Assembly (NCBI RefSeq): GCF_905171775.1 | Contig: NC_053492.1 | Location: 326,456,720-326,520,719 of the forward strand | Length of the DNA stretch: 64,000 nucleotides | Reading direction: 5' to 3' | Source of the DNA: Rana temporaria | Taxonomy: Eukaryota; Chordata; Amphibia; Anura; Ranidae | Shown: one piece after another, positions 22,579 to 32,890 of the stretch | Numbering within the stretch: position 1 is the first letter of the stretch | Layout of the letters: each line of letters opens with the position of its first letter | Notes under the pieces: generated by a model | Told to the model about the DNA's origin: nothing | Databases searched by the model: none | What the model saw: the letters and a program-made list of their open reading frames with translations, nothing else | Program-made: the position numbers and the translations under genes

Positions 22579-23224
22579 TTCTGCGGCTATTCCCATTCTG
22601 TATCAATGAATTTGTCAAAAAAGGGTACATAAGGAAAAACCTTCAGAGCGGTCTAATTTGTGTGACCCAAAAAATACCGAGCCCTCAGTGGAAGCCTCAG
22701 CAGCACTGTCCAGCATAAGGGAGTCCATTATAGCATTGATAAGCGCACTGACAAGTGCCCTGTCATGACTCAAGTGAGGGGTCTTCCTCACAAGGAAGGT
22801 CCTGGTTCACATCCTCAGACAAAACAGAACCAGGGACCTGAGCCTCAGCCAGTTCCTGGTCTGAGTCAGAGCATTCCCCAGGGGATAGCGGGGAGAGGGG
22901 ACGCTTTTTACCCCGCTTCCACCCTGCGGCATGTTTGGGGAAGAAGAACCAGATACTGACTCCATTACAGACAGCTCTCAGGGCCCTATTCAGACTTAAA
23001 CAAGTCCTGCTGCGCTGAGGGGGGGGGGGGGGTTACCCAGGGGACTCACCAACCACAGGAGGAGACTGTACAACGCCACTGCCCGCCCACACAGCGTGTG
23101 AGAGAGGAAGAAAACCGGTAGGTAAAGCTGTGAGGTAATCTGAGGAGACCTGTGCTGCGTGCCGTAGGAACCAGCACTAGAGGCCAAAATCACATCCAAG
23201 ATGGCCGCCGGACGCCTCAGATAG

Positions 23225-23438
23225 AGCAGAACACGTCCACAGAAAAATGGCCGACTGAGGCTGCAAGAGGGTTATGTCCGGAGGGATCGCCCCCTGGGCA
23301 GGGCTGTTCAACTCTGTTAAAGTAACATGTGTTTAAATATCTAACATGTTTCTGCCTAGTCCTCTCCTGTGAACAGGAACATAACCCAGTTGCCAAGACT
23401 TAAGAAGGCTGTGTCCGTCCATGGACGATAAGAGAAAT
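23225..23438. repeat. DIRS-2 right ITR
   Basis: Inverted match of the left ITR: cctagtcctctcctgtgaacaggaacataa (in parts), aaggctgtgtccgtccatgg, and the 'gggcagggctgttcaac' block matching 17300-17325 inverted. It ends at the PLE X junction near 23438. Confidence 0.65.
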
Positions 23439-23439
23439 T

Positions 23440-23946
23440 ATCGTATTGGTATGAGCCTCATATGCAAGAACTATACCTCGATCATTGGAATTCAAGCATC
23501 CCATAAATTGTTCAAAGGATTTGTGACTCCCTTTCCACAGGAGGAGGATGTCATCTATGTACCTGGCACAAAGGACAAGCTCCGATCGGGCACAGGCAGA
23601 GACGACATCCTCCTCCAATTTCGCCATAAATAAGTTGGCCAAAGTGGGGGGAAATGTAGCCACCATAGCCATAGCCATTTTCTGTGGATGTAGGCTGCCT
23701 CAATTCCTTCTGTCTCTGAGGAATCATAAACAGACTCGATGTTGAGATCAGAGCTCTATGGGGGCGAAACCATCACTTTCAGGACTCCTTTCTCTTCTTT
23801 AAGCTGAAAATAGTTTCCAAGGACAGTTTGTTTGGGGTTTATTGTCCTCATGCAGACAAAAATTGTGGCCAATCACACCCCTCCCTGATGGTATGGCATG
23901 ATGGATAAGTACAGAAGTTTTATTGTTAGTATAGCATACACATTTT
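23440..23946 (-). pseudogene. PLE X reverse transcriptase core (YIDD intact)
   Basis: Minus-strand reading: ATFPPTLANLFMAKLEEDVV, then CARYIDDILLLWKGSHKSFE with the catalytic YIDD, then a short stretch ending at the DIRS-2 junction. The RT continues on the other side of DIRS-2 at 17155. The box before PPTLANLF is KMAMAMVATF rather than the usual KGVAMG type, a local divergence. Upstream (23700-23946) the frame is broken. Confidence 0.8.
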
Positions 23947-23959
23947 ATTATTTTGTTGT

Positions 23960-24665
23960 CCCTACACTGGCAAGAACTGGAGAGTCCCACATTGAGGGGG
24001 TGGTGCAACAAAGTAGACGAAATTTACAATATGGAACATCTGAGATTTAGCGAAGGAGAGAATAGGGAGGAGTTTGAAGAGAAGTGGAAGGAATGGATAG
24101 GGTATAAGTATACTACTGTATGGGCCACGCAGAAGTGATGGGTGAATAACATAATTTAATATCTAATGGCATGAGGTAGCAGCAGTGGTCATCAACCCTG
24201 TCCTGCAGGGCCCACTAACAGGCCAGGTTTTATGCATTACCTTGGGGAGATGCAGTCTAGAATACTGCAATCACTGAGGAGCAAATGATATCAGCTGTGA
24301 TGTATTTCATTTATCTTGCAAACCTGGCCTGTTAGTGGGCCCTGCAGGACAGGGTTGATGACCGCTGGCATAGGGTATTTTATCCCGTGTTCGACCTGTT
24401 CAATTTAATGGGATACAGGACACTATAAATTAATCCGGGGGAAAAAAAAGGAGGTAGAGAGGTGAGAAAGAGAAGTACACATTAAAGAGAGAAGTGTGGA
24501 AGTCGGTGATATACGAGCGAGGTCTGGGGGGAGGGAATTGTGGGATACTTTTTATTAAGATACATTCATACTTAATCTTTTTGATATGTTGGGTATTAGG
24601 TATTCATGAGATGTGTAATTGGAAAATTAATAAAGATAAAAAAAAAAAAAAAAAAAGTATTGAAA
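23960..24665 (+). mobile_element. 5'-truncated L1-type LINE fragment, 13-bp TSD
   Basis: attattttgttgt flanks it at 23947-23959 and 24666-24678. It starts inside ORF2 (WQELESPTLRGWCNKVDEIY, MEHLRF, FEEKWKEWIGYKY) and ends with a 3' UTR and an 18-base poly(A) near 24640. The W-C-KV-EI--ME-L pattern is the ORF2 C-terminus of L1/Tx1-type elements. It carries a nested hAT-like MITE at 24183-24366. Confidence 0.85.
24183..24366. mobile_element. hAT-like MITE with ~40-bp terminal inverted repeats
   Basis: cagtggtcatcaaccctg / cagggttgatgaccgctg are inverted and the match continues inward (gcagggcccactaacaggcc / ggcctgttagtgggccctgc), so about 40 bases pair. CAG...CTG ends suggest hAT. The 8-base TSD is not clean (ggcatgag versus ggcatagg is the best candidate). 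Confidence 0.65.
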
Positions 24666-24679
24666 ATTATTTTGTTGTT

Positions 24680-24789
24680 AACATCTGTGCTATATTTGTT
24701 TAATGCGAATTTTAGATGTGTCCTCGACTCGTAAACTGGCACTTCACATTAAATGTTGCAGTTTATTTGTTAAAAAAGTAGTGTGTATA
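24680..24789. other. short unassigned spacer
   Basis: AT-rich sequence between the LINE fragment and the foldback element; it may be an upstream remnant of PLE X, but I could not recognise a motif. Confidence 0.3.
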
Positions 24790-27150
24790 TACAGTAGGTG
24801 CACGCGATATTGTGTCAATCTCGCTCCCTTTCTCGGCGAGATTGACCTCCTACGAGCCCCATCGCGGGAGCCAGCGCCGAGCTGGCTTGCCGCGATAGAG
24901 ACAAAGCCGTCATAGAAGCGACGGGAGATCCGACTTGGATTCCCGCCAATTCTACACGTGTGCGGCGTTTGTTATGAATCCTGAGGGAGAAGTCCCCGCC
25001 GGATTTTAAGTAAAAATCCGGCATGGGTTCCCCCCTCTGGAGCATACCGGGCCCTTAGGTCTGTGATGGGTTGTAAGGAGAGCCCCCCCTACGCCGAAAA
25101 AACGGCGTAGGGGGTCCCCCTACAATCCATACCAGACCCGTATGCAAAGCACGCTACCCGGCCGGCCAGGAAAGGAGTGGGGACGAGCGAGCGCCCCCCC
25201 CCGTGAGCCGTACCAGGCTGCATGCCCTCAACATGGGGGGGTTGGGTGCTCTGGGGCAGGGGGGCGCACTGGGGGGCCCCCCCACCCCAGAGCACCCTGT
25301 CCCCATGTTGATGAGGACAGGGCCCCTTCCCGACAACCCTGGCCGTTGGTTGTCGGGGTATGCGGGCGGGAGGCTTATCGGAATCTGGGAGCCCCCTTTA
25401 ATAAGGGGGCCCCCAGATACCGGCCCCCCACCCTAAGTGAATGGATATGGGGTACATCGTACCCCTACCCATTCACCTGGAGGAAAAATGTTAAAAGTCA
25501 ATAAACACAACACAAGAGTTTTTAAAATAATTTATTAGTCTGCTCCGGAGGCCGCCCCCTGTCTTCTTTAGCTCTGTTTACCAGGGGGGGCTTCTTCTTT
25601 GACGTCTTCGGGTGGGGGCCGCTCTTCGCCGCCGTCCGGTTCTCTTCCACCGCCGGGGGGGGGGGGTCGCTTTTATAAAAGCGCCCACTCCTTGGCGGGT
25701 TTCCTCCGACGTCTTCGGCGGGGGGTGGTGTGCTTCTTCTTCCGCTATCCGGGGGGGTCTTCTTCGGCTATCCGGGGGGTCTTCTTCACTCTCCGGGGGT
25801 CTTCTGCTATGTTCGCCGCTCTCCGCTGTTGACTCGGCGCACCCCGGTTCTTCCTCCAGCTGTCCGGTGCCTTCTCCTTCAGCGCTGAACGTCTATCTTC
25901 TTCTTCCGTGCTGTGACGTATTCTTCTTCTTCCGGGCTGTGACGTATTCTTCACGTGGGTAGGTATCACATGGGTAGGTACAGAGCATGATGGGACTGTG
26001 AGGCCTATATAGGTCCAATGCAAGCCGCGCACCATCATTTCAGCGAGAAGAGCCGGCGTGTCAACATCGGGTGAAGAGAAGAAGATGACGTCACAGCCCG
26101 GAAGAAGAAGAATACGTCACAGCACGGAAGAAGAAGATAGACGTGAAGAGAGTGAAGAAGACCCCCCGGATAGCCGAAGAAGACCCCCCCGGATAGCGGA
26201 AGAAGAAGCACACCACCCCCCGCCGAAGACGTCGGAGGAAACCCGCCGAGGAGTGGACGCTTTTATAAAAGCGACCCCCCCGGCGGTGGAAGAGAACCGG
26301 ACGGCGGCGAAGAGCGGCCCCCACCCGAAGACGTCAAAGAAGAAGCCCCCCCTGGTAAACAGAGCTAAAGAAGACAGGGGGTGGCCTCCGGAGCAGACTA
26401 ATAAATTATTTTAAAAACTCTTGTGTTGTGTTTATTGACTTTAACATTTTTCCTCCAGGTGAATGGGTAGGGGTACGATGTACCCCATATCCATTCACTT
26501 AGGGTGGGGGGCCGGTATCTGGGGGCCCCCTTATTAAAGGGGGCTCCCAGATTCCGATAAGCCTCCCGCCCGCATACCCCGACAACCAACGGCCAGGGTT
26601 GTCGGGAAGGGGCCCTGTCCTCATCAACATGGGGACAGGGTGCTCTGGGGTGGGGGGGCCCCGCAGTGCGCCCCCTGCCCCAGAGCACCCAACCCCCCCA
26701 TGTTGAGGGCATGCAGCCTGGTACGGCTCAGGGGGGGGGGGGGCGCTCGCTCGTCCCCACTCCTTTCCTGGCCGGCCGGGTAGCGTGCTTTGGATACGGG
26801 TCTGGTATGGATTGTAGGGGGACCCCTACGCCGTTTTTTCGGCGTAGGGGGGCTCTCCTTACAACCCATAACAGACCTAAGGGCCCGATATACTCCTGAG
26901 GGGGGAACCCATGCCGGATTTTTATTTAAAATCCGGCGGGGACTTCCCCCCTCAGGATTCATAACAAACGCCGCACACGTGTAGAATTGGCGGGAATCCA
27001 AGTCGGATCTCCCGTCGCTTCTATGACGCGCTTGCTGGAATGTGCTGTCACCATTCAAGCGAAAACGAGATGTCGGCACCCTGTCGCCGAGAATCAGCGC
27101 GATGCTGTCGTGCTAAAAACACATTCTCGGCGGCAGGTACTGTATATATA
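24790..27150. mobile_element. long GC-rich foldback element FB1 (~1-kb inverted arms)
   Basis: Arms at about 24908-25945 and 26090-27028 are inverted copies: for example cgtcatagaagcgacgggag at 24908 pairs with the end at 27028, and cgccgaaaaaacggcgtag near 25092 with its inverse near 26830. Outer tips read tatatacagtaggtgc and its inverse gcaggtactgtatata. The right arm lacks roughly 100 bases present at 25780-25890. The open frames seen on both strands (25142-25504, 25612-25962, 26624-27079 and others) mirror each other and contain only G/P/R-rich low complexity, so I do not call genes. Confidence 0.75.
25965..26060 (+). promoter_or_regulatory. FB1 loop with TATA-like box
   Basis: The unpaired centre between the arms contains aggcctatataggtccaatg, with a TATA-like word at about 26007 and a CCAAT-like word after it. 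The related element FB2 has agctatataacagctgtc at the same relative place (about 27512-27530). Conservation of a TATA-like word in two diverged loops is suggestive only. Confidence 0.35.
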
Positions 27151-28150
27151 TATATATTTTTTTTTTATTACATACATGCACACATGCAATTTTTTATTTT
27201 TGAGGCGGGTGGGGAATCTTGGTTGAGTTCCCACACTTTTTCACCCTCAGGACTTGACCCCTGGGGACAAGGGCCTCATCCCCACAACCCTTCCCTAGTG
27301 GTTGTGGGGGTCTGCGGGCGGCTTATCGGAATCTGGAAGCCCCCTTTAACAAGGGGACCCCCAGATCCTGCCCCTTCATGTGAATTGGTAACAGGTACAT
27401 TATACCTCTACCATTTCACCAAAAAAGCGTCAAAAATGTAAAAAAAAGACAAGAGATGTATCGTCAGATGGGGCGGGGTCACCCGTACACGTCACCAAGT
27501 GGCCCAGCCCTCAGCTATATAACAGCTGTCACAGCGGGAGACACGTCATTCGGCAGGAGCCACCCATGGAGGCAGAGCTATTGCAGTGCTTTTTTTCCTT
27601 TTAATAATGTACTTGTCCCAAGCTGCCTCTTTTAAAATTTTTGAAAATGTTTTGGTGAACTGGTAGGGGTACAATGTACCCCGTTACCAATTCACATGGA
27701 GGGTGGGATCTGGAGGCTTCCAGATTCCGATAAGCCCCCCGCCCGTAGCCCCCCACAACCACCGGGGCAAGGGTTGTGGGGAGGAGGTGCTTTGGGGATT
27801 ACTCTGAAGCTCCCCCCCATGTGGGCCTGGTACGGTTCAGGAGGGGGTTGCTCTCTCTTCCTCCCTCACTCTTCCAGGTTGCATGCTCGTATAAGGGTCT
27901 GGTATGGATTTTTGGGGGACCCCTACACCATTTTTTGTTTAATTTTGGCGCAGGGTTCCCCTTAAAATCCACACCAGACCTAAAGGGCCTGGTATGGAAA
28001 TTGGGGGGACCCCCCACGCAATTTTTTTTTACATTTTGGTTCTGGGTTTCCCTTAATATTCATACCAGACCCAAATGGCCTGGTAATGGACTGGGGGGGA
28101 ACCCATGCCGCTTTTATTCAATTACTTATCTGTATTGCCGAGACCCGACA
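27150..28150. mobile_element. second, diverged foldback element FB2
   Basis: The segment 27230-27425 matches the left-arm orientation of FB1 (cttatcggaatctgg, cccctttaacaagggg, attcaccatttca-type end). The segment 27655-28130 matches the right-arm orientation (ggggtacaatgtacccc, ccagattccgataagcc, gggggacccctacacc). The same family is therefore present twice in tandem, FB2 being older and shorter. Repeats of ggtatgga-ttgggggacccc occur three times in its right arm. Confidence 0.6.
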
Positions 28151-28164
28151 ATTCATTACAACCG

Positions 28165-28998
28165 CGATCAGTTTTTACCCCTAGCCGACCAGCCGGCTCG
28201 GCTGTGTGAAATCACTTAGGTATACGTCATTTCGCATTTCAGCCAATAGGGGCACATGCGCGCCGCCCCCTGCTCGCCCCTGGTGCCGATGCGCGTGCCC
28301 CCTGTGTGGCCAGATCACCGCCAGGCACCCGCGATCGCTTGTTACAGAGCGAGAACCTACACACACAGCTCCCGGTCCTGTCAGGGGGAGAAATGACTGT
28401 TTGTCTGTTCATACAATGTATGAACAGCGATTTGTCATTTCTCCTAGTCAGTCCCACCCCCCCCTTCAGTTAGAACACACCTAGGGAACATAATTAATCC
28501 CTTCCTCGACTCCTAGTGTTAACCCCTTCTCTGCCAGTGACATTTTTACAGTAATCAATGCATTTTTATAGCACTAATCGCTATAAAAATGCCAATGGTC
28601 CCAAAAATGTGTCAAAAGTGTCCGCCATAAGGTCGCAGTACCGATAATTTTTTTTTACAAAAAATATGTAGAAGAATACGTATCGGCCTAAACGGAGGAA
28701 AAAATTTCGTTTTTTATATATTTTTAGGGGATATTTATTACAGCAAAAAAGTAAAAAATATTCATTTTTTTTCAAAATTGTCGCTCTATTTTTTGTTTAT
28801 AGCGCAAAAAATAAAAACCGCAGAAGAGATAAAATACCACCAAAAGAAAGCTCTATTTGTGGGACAAAAAGGACGCCAATTTTGTTTGGGAGCCACGTCG
28901 CACGATTACGCAATTGTCAGTTAAAGCGACGCAGTGCTGAATTGCAAAAAGTGGCCCGGTCATTGACCAGCAAAATGGTCCGGGGCTGAAGTGGTTAA
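28165..28998. mobile_element. piggyBac-type MITE, copy F (left tip degraded)
   Basis: The right end is CGGGGCTGAAGTGGTTAA. The body carries gaagaatacgtatcggcc and caccaaaagaaagctctatt. The left end is recognisable only from agccgaccagccgg onward without a TTAA. Confidence 0.7.
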
Positions 28999-29340
28999 AT
29001 GACTTTTGTCCTTTAGAAATGTCATTTTGCTGCAGGGACTGTTCTAAACACGGGAAAATGCGGAGGAAAAAAAATCACTGCTCCCGAAAAAAATGTTTTT
29101 TAAAACTTTTTTTGCTTTGATACATGTCCCCTGGGGCAGGACCCAGGTCCCCAAACACTTTTTATGACAATGCCATGCATATAAGCCTTTAAAATTAGCA
29201 TTTTTTATTTTTCATGTCCCATAGACTTTAATGGTGTTTTTTGCCTGTTCGCAAGTTCTGGTGCAAACCGAACCGGGGGGTGTTCGGCTCACCACAGACA
29301 TACTTTAGAACATTAAAGTCAATGATCTTAGGGTTTATAT
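28999..29340. mobile_element. hAT-derived fragment
   Basis: Contains gggcaggacccaggtcccc, catagactttaatggtg, a run of gttcgcaagttctggtgc and gggggtgttcggctc. These words resemble the 3' end of the hAT locus at 55070-55185 (cccattgaagtctatgg, gttcgcgaac). No TSD and only one end visible. Function none. Confidence 0.45.
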
Positions 29341-29377
29341 AGCAAAACAAGAAACCGAGAATACAGTACTCAGTAAT

Positions 29378-29514
29378 AAAGTGGTTGTAAACCCTTACAA
29401 CTCAGTTTATGCTACAGGTAAGCCTATAATAAGGCTTGCCTGTAGCTACCCAGGATATTTCCTAAACCTGAACGATTTTTTTTTTTTTTTTATAGGGTTT
29501 ACAACCACTTTAAG
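29378..29514. mobile_element. 137-base MITE with inverted ends
   Basis: aaagtggttgtaaaccctt at the left and agggtttacaaccacttt at the right are inverted, with an internal gtaagcctataataaggcttgcctg hairpin (in parts). Flanks are A/T-rich (taa and taag), so the TSD is not decided. It lies in an L1 fragment. Confidence 0.7.
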
Positions 29515-29552
29515 TAAATGTAAAACACATTGGGGTTTAGCTGCACCAGACA

Positions 29553-30459
29553 TTAACCACTTAAGGACCGGCCCCTTTAGATTTACGTCGGCAGAATGGC
29601 AAGGACAGGCAAAGGCACAAACAGGTACGTCGCCTTTAAGATGCCGCCGGCGGTACGCTCGCGACCCTGCCGCCTTCTCCATGAGTCGGACTGTGGGTCC
29701 CGTGGACTCGATCGCCGCGGGCATCCCTGCGATCGTCTCACGGAGGTATGGAGCGGGGAGATGCTTGTGTAAACAAGCATCTTCTTGCTCTGTCTAATGA
29801 CAATGACACTGATCTCCGCTCCTTGTACTCGGAGCGGAGATCAGTGTCATGTGACACAGCCCATCCCCCTACAGTAAGAAACACTCAATAAGGAACACTT
29901 AACCCCTACAGCGCCACCTAGTGGGCAACCCCTTCACTGCCAGTGACAATGGTCCCAAAAATGTGCCAAAAGTGTCCGATGTGTCCGCCATAATGTTGCA
30001 GTCACAATAAAAATCGATGATCGTCATTACTAGTAGAAAAACGATTATTAATAAAAATGTCATAAAACTATCCCCTATTTTGTAGACGCTATAACTTTAG
30101 CACAAACCAAACACTTACCAAAAATATATGTAGAAGAATACGTATCGGCCTAAACTGAGGAAAAAAACTTTTTCTTATATATTTTTGGGGGATATTTATT
30201 ATAGCAAAAAGTAAAAAATATTGAATTTTTTTCAAAATTGTCGCTCTATTTTTGTTTATAGCGCAAAAAATAAAAACCGCAGGAGGTGATCAAATACCAC
30301 CAAAATAAAGCTCTATTTGTCGGGGAAAAAAGGACATCAATTTTGTTTGGGAGCCACGTCGCACGACCGCGCAATTGTCAGTTAAAGCGACATAGTGCAG
30401 AATCACAAAAAGTGGCCCGGTCATAGACCAGCAAAATGGTACGGGGCTGAAGTGGTTAA
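29553..30459. mobile_element. piggyBac-type MITE, copy G (TTAA TSD)
   Basis: TTAACCACTTAAGGACCGG on the left, GGGGCTGAAGTGGTTAA on the right, TTAA both sides. Removing it with one TTAA joins APDI to the following YYDTVIL segment of the LINE within a few codons, which supports the exact ends. The body has the conserved family blocks and a short hairpin around 29815-29850 (gatctccgctcc / ggagcggagatc). Confidence 0.85.
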
Positions 30460-30605
30460 AAGATACTACGATACAGTAATATTAGCACGAATATTAAAAT
30501 GGAGCAAGATTAAAGGTTACAAAAAAAGGGTGAAGGTTGAGAACACATTAAGGCACAATTGAATAATATTATTTGGATTCCACAAAGGTATAGAACGTTT
30601 GATGT

Positions 30606-31205
30606 ATATACAGTAGCTCACAAAAGTGAGTACACCCCTCACATTTTTGTAAATATTTTATTACATCTTTTTATCTGACAAAACTGAAGAAATTACACTT
30701 TGCTACAATGTAAAGTAGTGAGCGTACAGCTTGTACAACAGTGTACATTTGCTGTCCCCTCAAAATAACTCAACACACCATTAATGTCTAAACCGCTGGC
30801 AACAAAAGTGAGTACACCCAAAGTGAAAATGTCTAAGTTGGGCCCATCTAGCCATTTTCCTTCCCCAGTTTCATGTGACTTGTTAGTGTTACAAGGTCTC
30901 AGATGTGAATGGGAAGCAGGTGTGTTCAATTTGGTTTTATTGCTCTCACTCTCTCATACTGGTCACTGGAAGTTCTGCCTCGTCATGGTCGACCAAAGAA
31001 GTTGAGTGCATGTGCTCAGCATCATATGCAGAGGTTATCTATGGGAAATAGACGTACGAGTGCTGCCAGCATTGCTGCAGAGGTTGAAGGGGTGGGGGGT
31101 CAGCCTGTCAGTGCTTAGACCATAGGCTGCACACTGCATCAAATTGGTCTGCATGGCTGTCTCAGAAGGAAGCCTCTTCTAAAGATGGTGCACAAGAAAG
31201 CCAGT
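30606..31205 (+). mobile_element. Tc1-like transposon, 5' end plus partial transposase, deleted
   Basis: It begins tacagtagctcacaaaagtg and continues with a second tip-like word at 30805 (aacaaaagtgagtacaccc), as in Tc1 elements with repeated subterminal binding sites. The coding remnant at 30975-31205 reads PRHGRPKKLSACAQHHMQRL (the GRP hook after the N-terminal helix-turn-helix) and ASIAAEVEGV. The transposase start is fused by deletion to this point and the DDE part is missing. The target is a TA. From memory, close relatives occur in fish and lampreys. Confidence 0.8.
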
Positions 31206-31859
31206 AGTTTAAGTAAAATACTGAGAGCAGTACATAGTTCTGCGGTAGATATAAATATAATTGACATGAACTATAAATGTGTGTCAAAATGGTATATAAC
31301 TTCTGAGAAAGCACAAAAATATCAACCCGAGAAAAGACCATTATGCTGGAGAGGCTGTAATATGAAGGGCACTATGAAACATTTATGGTGGGAATACCCA
31401 GGTATAGAGATACCAAACAATCCATGGTATCTATTCCATAGTATCAGTAAAAACGATAAAACAATACAGTACAGTTCTGCCATATTTGCTAAATGCTGCA
31501 AAAGGAGTGATTCCAAAAAAAATGGCTAGACCCAGAAAGACCCTCAATAAGGGAATGGCTTAACCACTTGCCGACCGGGCCACAGCCAAATTACGGCTAC
31601 AGCGTGGTCGGCTAATTCTGGAAGGGTGTACAATGATGTCCTCCCAGACTTGGCCGCGCACACACAATTGTCCGTGCTTGTCGGGTTCACCGGACCCCGC
31701 GCATCATGGTAAAGGGACAATGACAGTGGCCCTTTACCACGTGATCGCTCCGTCCAATGATCGAGCAATCAAAATTTAACAATCCAGGGTCATGCAGGGG
31801 TTCAGCTCTCTCCTCACACCGATACAGCATTAAGAGGAGAGAGATTAAGTGCAAAATTT

Positions 31860-32420
31860 TTACTGTGCCCAGCAGTATCAGATCATTGCTCTTCTGTGCC
31901 CTTCAGTGCCACATCAGTGCCACTACAGTGCTCATACAGCATGTGAGGAGAGGAGAGAGATAGAGTGCCAAACTGAGTTTGATTAATTTTTACTGTGCTC
32001 AGCAGTGCCCTACAGAGGCACACCAGTGCTCTTCTGTGCCCTACAGTGCTCATCTGTGCCGTCAGAGCCACCTGTGCCCAAAGCCACAATGCTCATCTGC
32101 CACTACAGTGCCCAACCGTGCCAATACAGTGCCACATCAGTGACACCACAGAGCTCATCTGTGCCACCTGTGTCACTACAGTGCCATCAATGCTCATCTG
32201 CACCACTACAGTGCTCTACAGTGCCACAACAGTGCCTATCAGTGTCACTATATTGCCATCAGTGCCCATAAGCGAGTGATCATTAGTGCCACCCTATTAG
32301 TGGATCCTAATCGGTGCAGCGTCAGTGCAGTGCATTAGTGTACATCAGTGCAACCTCACCAGTACACATAAATGCACCCTCATCAGCGCACCCATCAGTG
32401 CAGCCTTAGGAGACCAGCCT
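31860..32420 (+). repeat. degenerate CAGTGCC(AC) short tandem repeats
   Basis: Words of 8-14 bases such as cagtgccac, cagtgctcatctg and catcagtgc repeat dozens of times with drift. They lie in the leader of the piggyBac element and generate cysteine- and serine-rich open frames that I do not regard as genes. Confidence 0.6.
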
Positions 32421-32489
32421 CATCAGCACCCATCAATGCAGCCACATCTGTCCTACAGTCCCTATTGCACTACAGCCCACAGTCACCAG

Positions 32490-32728
32490 TATGGCAAAAA
32501 AAATATTCTTCCAGTGAGGAGGCATACCAGCTTCTTAGCCTGAGCGAAGAGAGCAGCCAGGAGCTCTCTGAGTCTCAATCCGATTCTGCATATGAACCCA
32601 TTTTAAATAGTGGGTCTTCTAGAGAATCGGAGGAAGAGGAAAGTGTGCCAAGGTGTTCTGGCAAGGAGCAGGCTACCACAAGTAGAGCAGTGGCATCAAA
32701 CCAGCAGCTCCGTGCCATCCACCAATAG
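32490..32728 (+). pseudogene. piggyBac transposase acidic N-terminus, frameshifted
   Basis: After the ATG at 32490 a run of A's carries one extra base, shifting the frame. Past it the protein reads YSSSEEAYQLLS, then SESQSDSAYEPILNSGSS and an acidic stretch. Acidic D/S/E tails with EAY--L and S-SD--YEP are typical for piggyBac transposase N-termini in vertebrates. The DDD catalytic domain and the C-terminal zinc finger are absent. A stop at 32726 ends the frame. Confidence 0.65.
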
Positions 32729-32890
32729 CGTAGCACAGTGTCATCCACGAGAAATGAAGTACCACTGTTCAACATGTGAGTACAATGTTTGTCTTTATTT
32801 GAATTTAACAAAGGTTTAACTGCGCTATGGATTGTGCGCTTAGTTTTTTCTTGTTTTATTGAGACAAATAGAGCTTTTGGTTACATTTAA

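Larger units (their letters stand above)
19020..22990 (-). pseudogene. DIRS-2 gag-like region, disrupted
   Basis: After removal of the TTAA MITE (19777-21187) and the LINE (21351-22578), about 1.2 kb of minus-strand coding-like sequence remains upstream of RT. It contains segments such as LLADQIVQGLVYGCDASLDA and MDSLMLDSAAEASTEGS. This is where DIRS elements carry their ORF1 (gag-like) gene. No domain is recognised and the frames are broken; the call rests on position and continuity between the terminal repeats. Confidence 0.45.
17156..23438 (-). mobile_element. DIRS-type element, minus strand, with ITRs and internal complementary region (DIRS-2)
   Basis: The terminal repeats at about 17160-17350 and 23225-23438 are inverted copies sharing catggacggacacagcctt, ttatgttcctgttcacagg and aggactaggcagaaacatg. 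A third copy of the tip (17400-17530) is the internal complementary region. Between them, minus-strand gag-like, RT/RNase H and tyrosine recombinase remnants lie in DIRS order. It interrupts PLE X. It contains a TTAA MITE, a hAT MITE inside that, and a 5'-truncated LINE. A large RT deletion makes it defective. Confidence 0.8.
29515..31559 (+). mobile_element. L1-type LINE ORF2 fragment split by a MITE and a Tc1 copy
   Basis: Three pieces of ORF2 align in order. 29520-29552 reads WGLAAPDI (the G-GLPDI box). 30460-30605 reads YYDTVILARILKWSKIKG. 31206-31530 reads SKWYITSEKAQKYQ, LCWRGCNMKGTMKHLWWEYP with the C--C...H----C knuckle. The MITE 29553-30459 and the Tc1 copy 30606-31205 sit between them. 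The right end is cut by the piggyBac element at 31560. Confidence 0.75.
31560..32887 (+). mobile_element. piggyBac element, 5' half with transposase N-terminus
   Basis: It starts TTAACCACTTGCCGACC exactly at the end of the LINE fragment, i.e. with the same tip as the TTAA MITEs. A long GTGCC/CAGTG-rich leader (31860-32420) precedes a broken reading frame of piggyBac type at 32490. The right half is absent: the sequence meets the Harbinger MITE at 32891. The word acaaatagagctttt near 32865 resembles the MITE body, so the copy was probably internally deleted. Confidence 0.7.

Noticed and set aside
24183..24366. Exact 8-bp TSD for this MITE
   Set aside because: The best pair (ggcatgag / ggcatagg) has mismatches and shifts the element ends, so I report only the inverted repeats.
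25142..25962. Several 75-120-codon open frames, mirrored at 26058-27079
   Set aside because: They arise from GC-rich inverted arms, exist on both strands with the same composition, and have only G/P/R/S-rich low complexity. No domain or start context.
30606..31205. Functional Tc1 transposase
   Set aside because: The start of the gene is deleted and the DDE part is missing; only the linker and hook region remain.
31995..32543. Cysteine- and serine-rich open frames
   Set aside because: Produced by the degenerate CAGTGCC repeats in two frames at once; not a metallothionein- or keratin-like gene.
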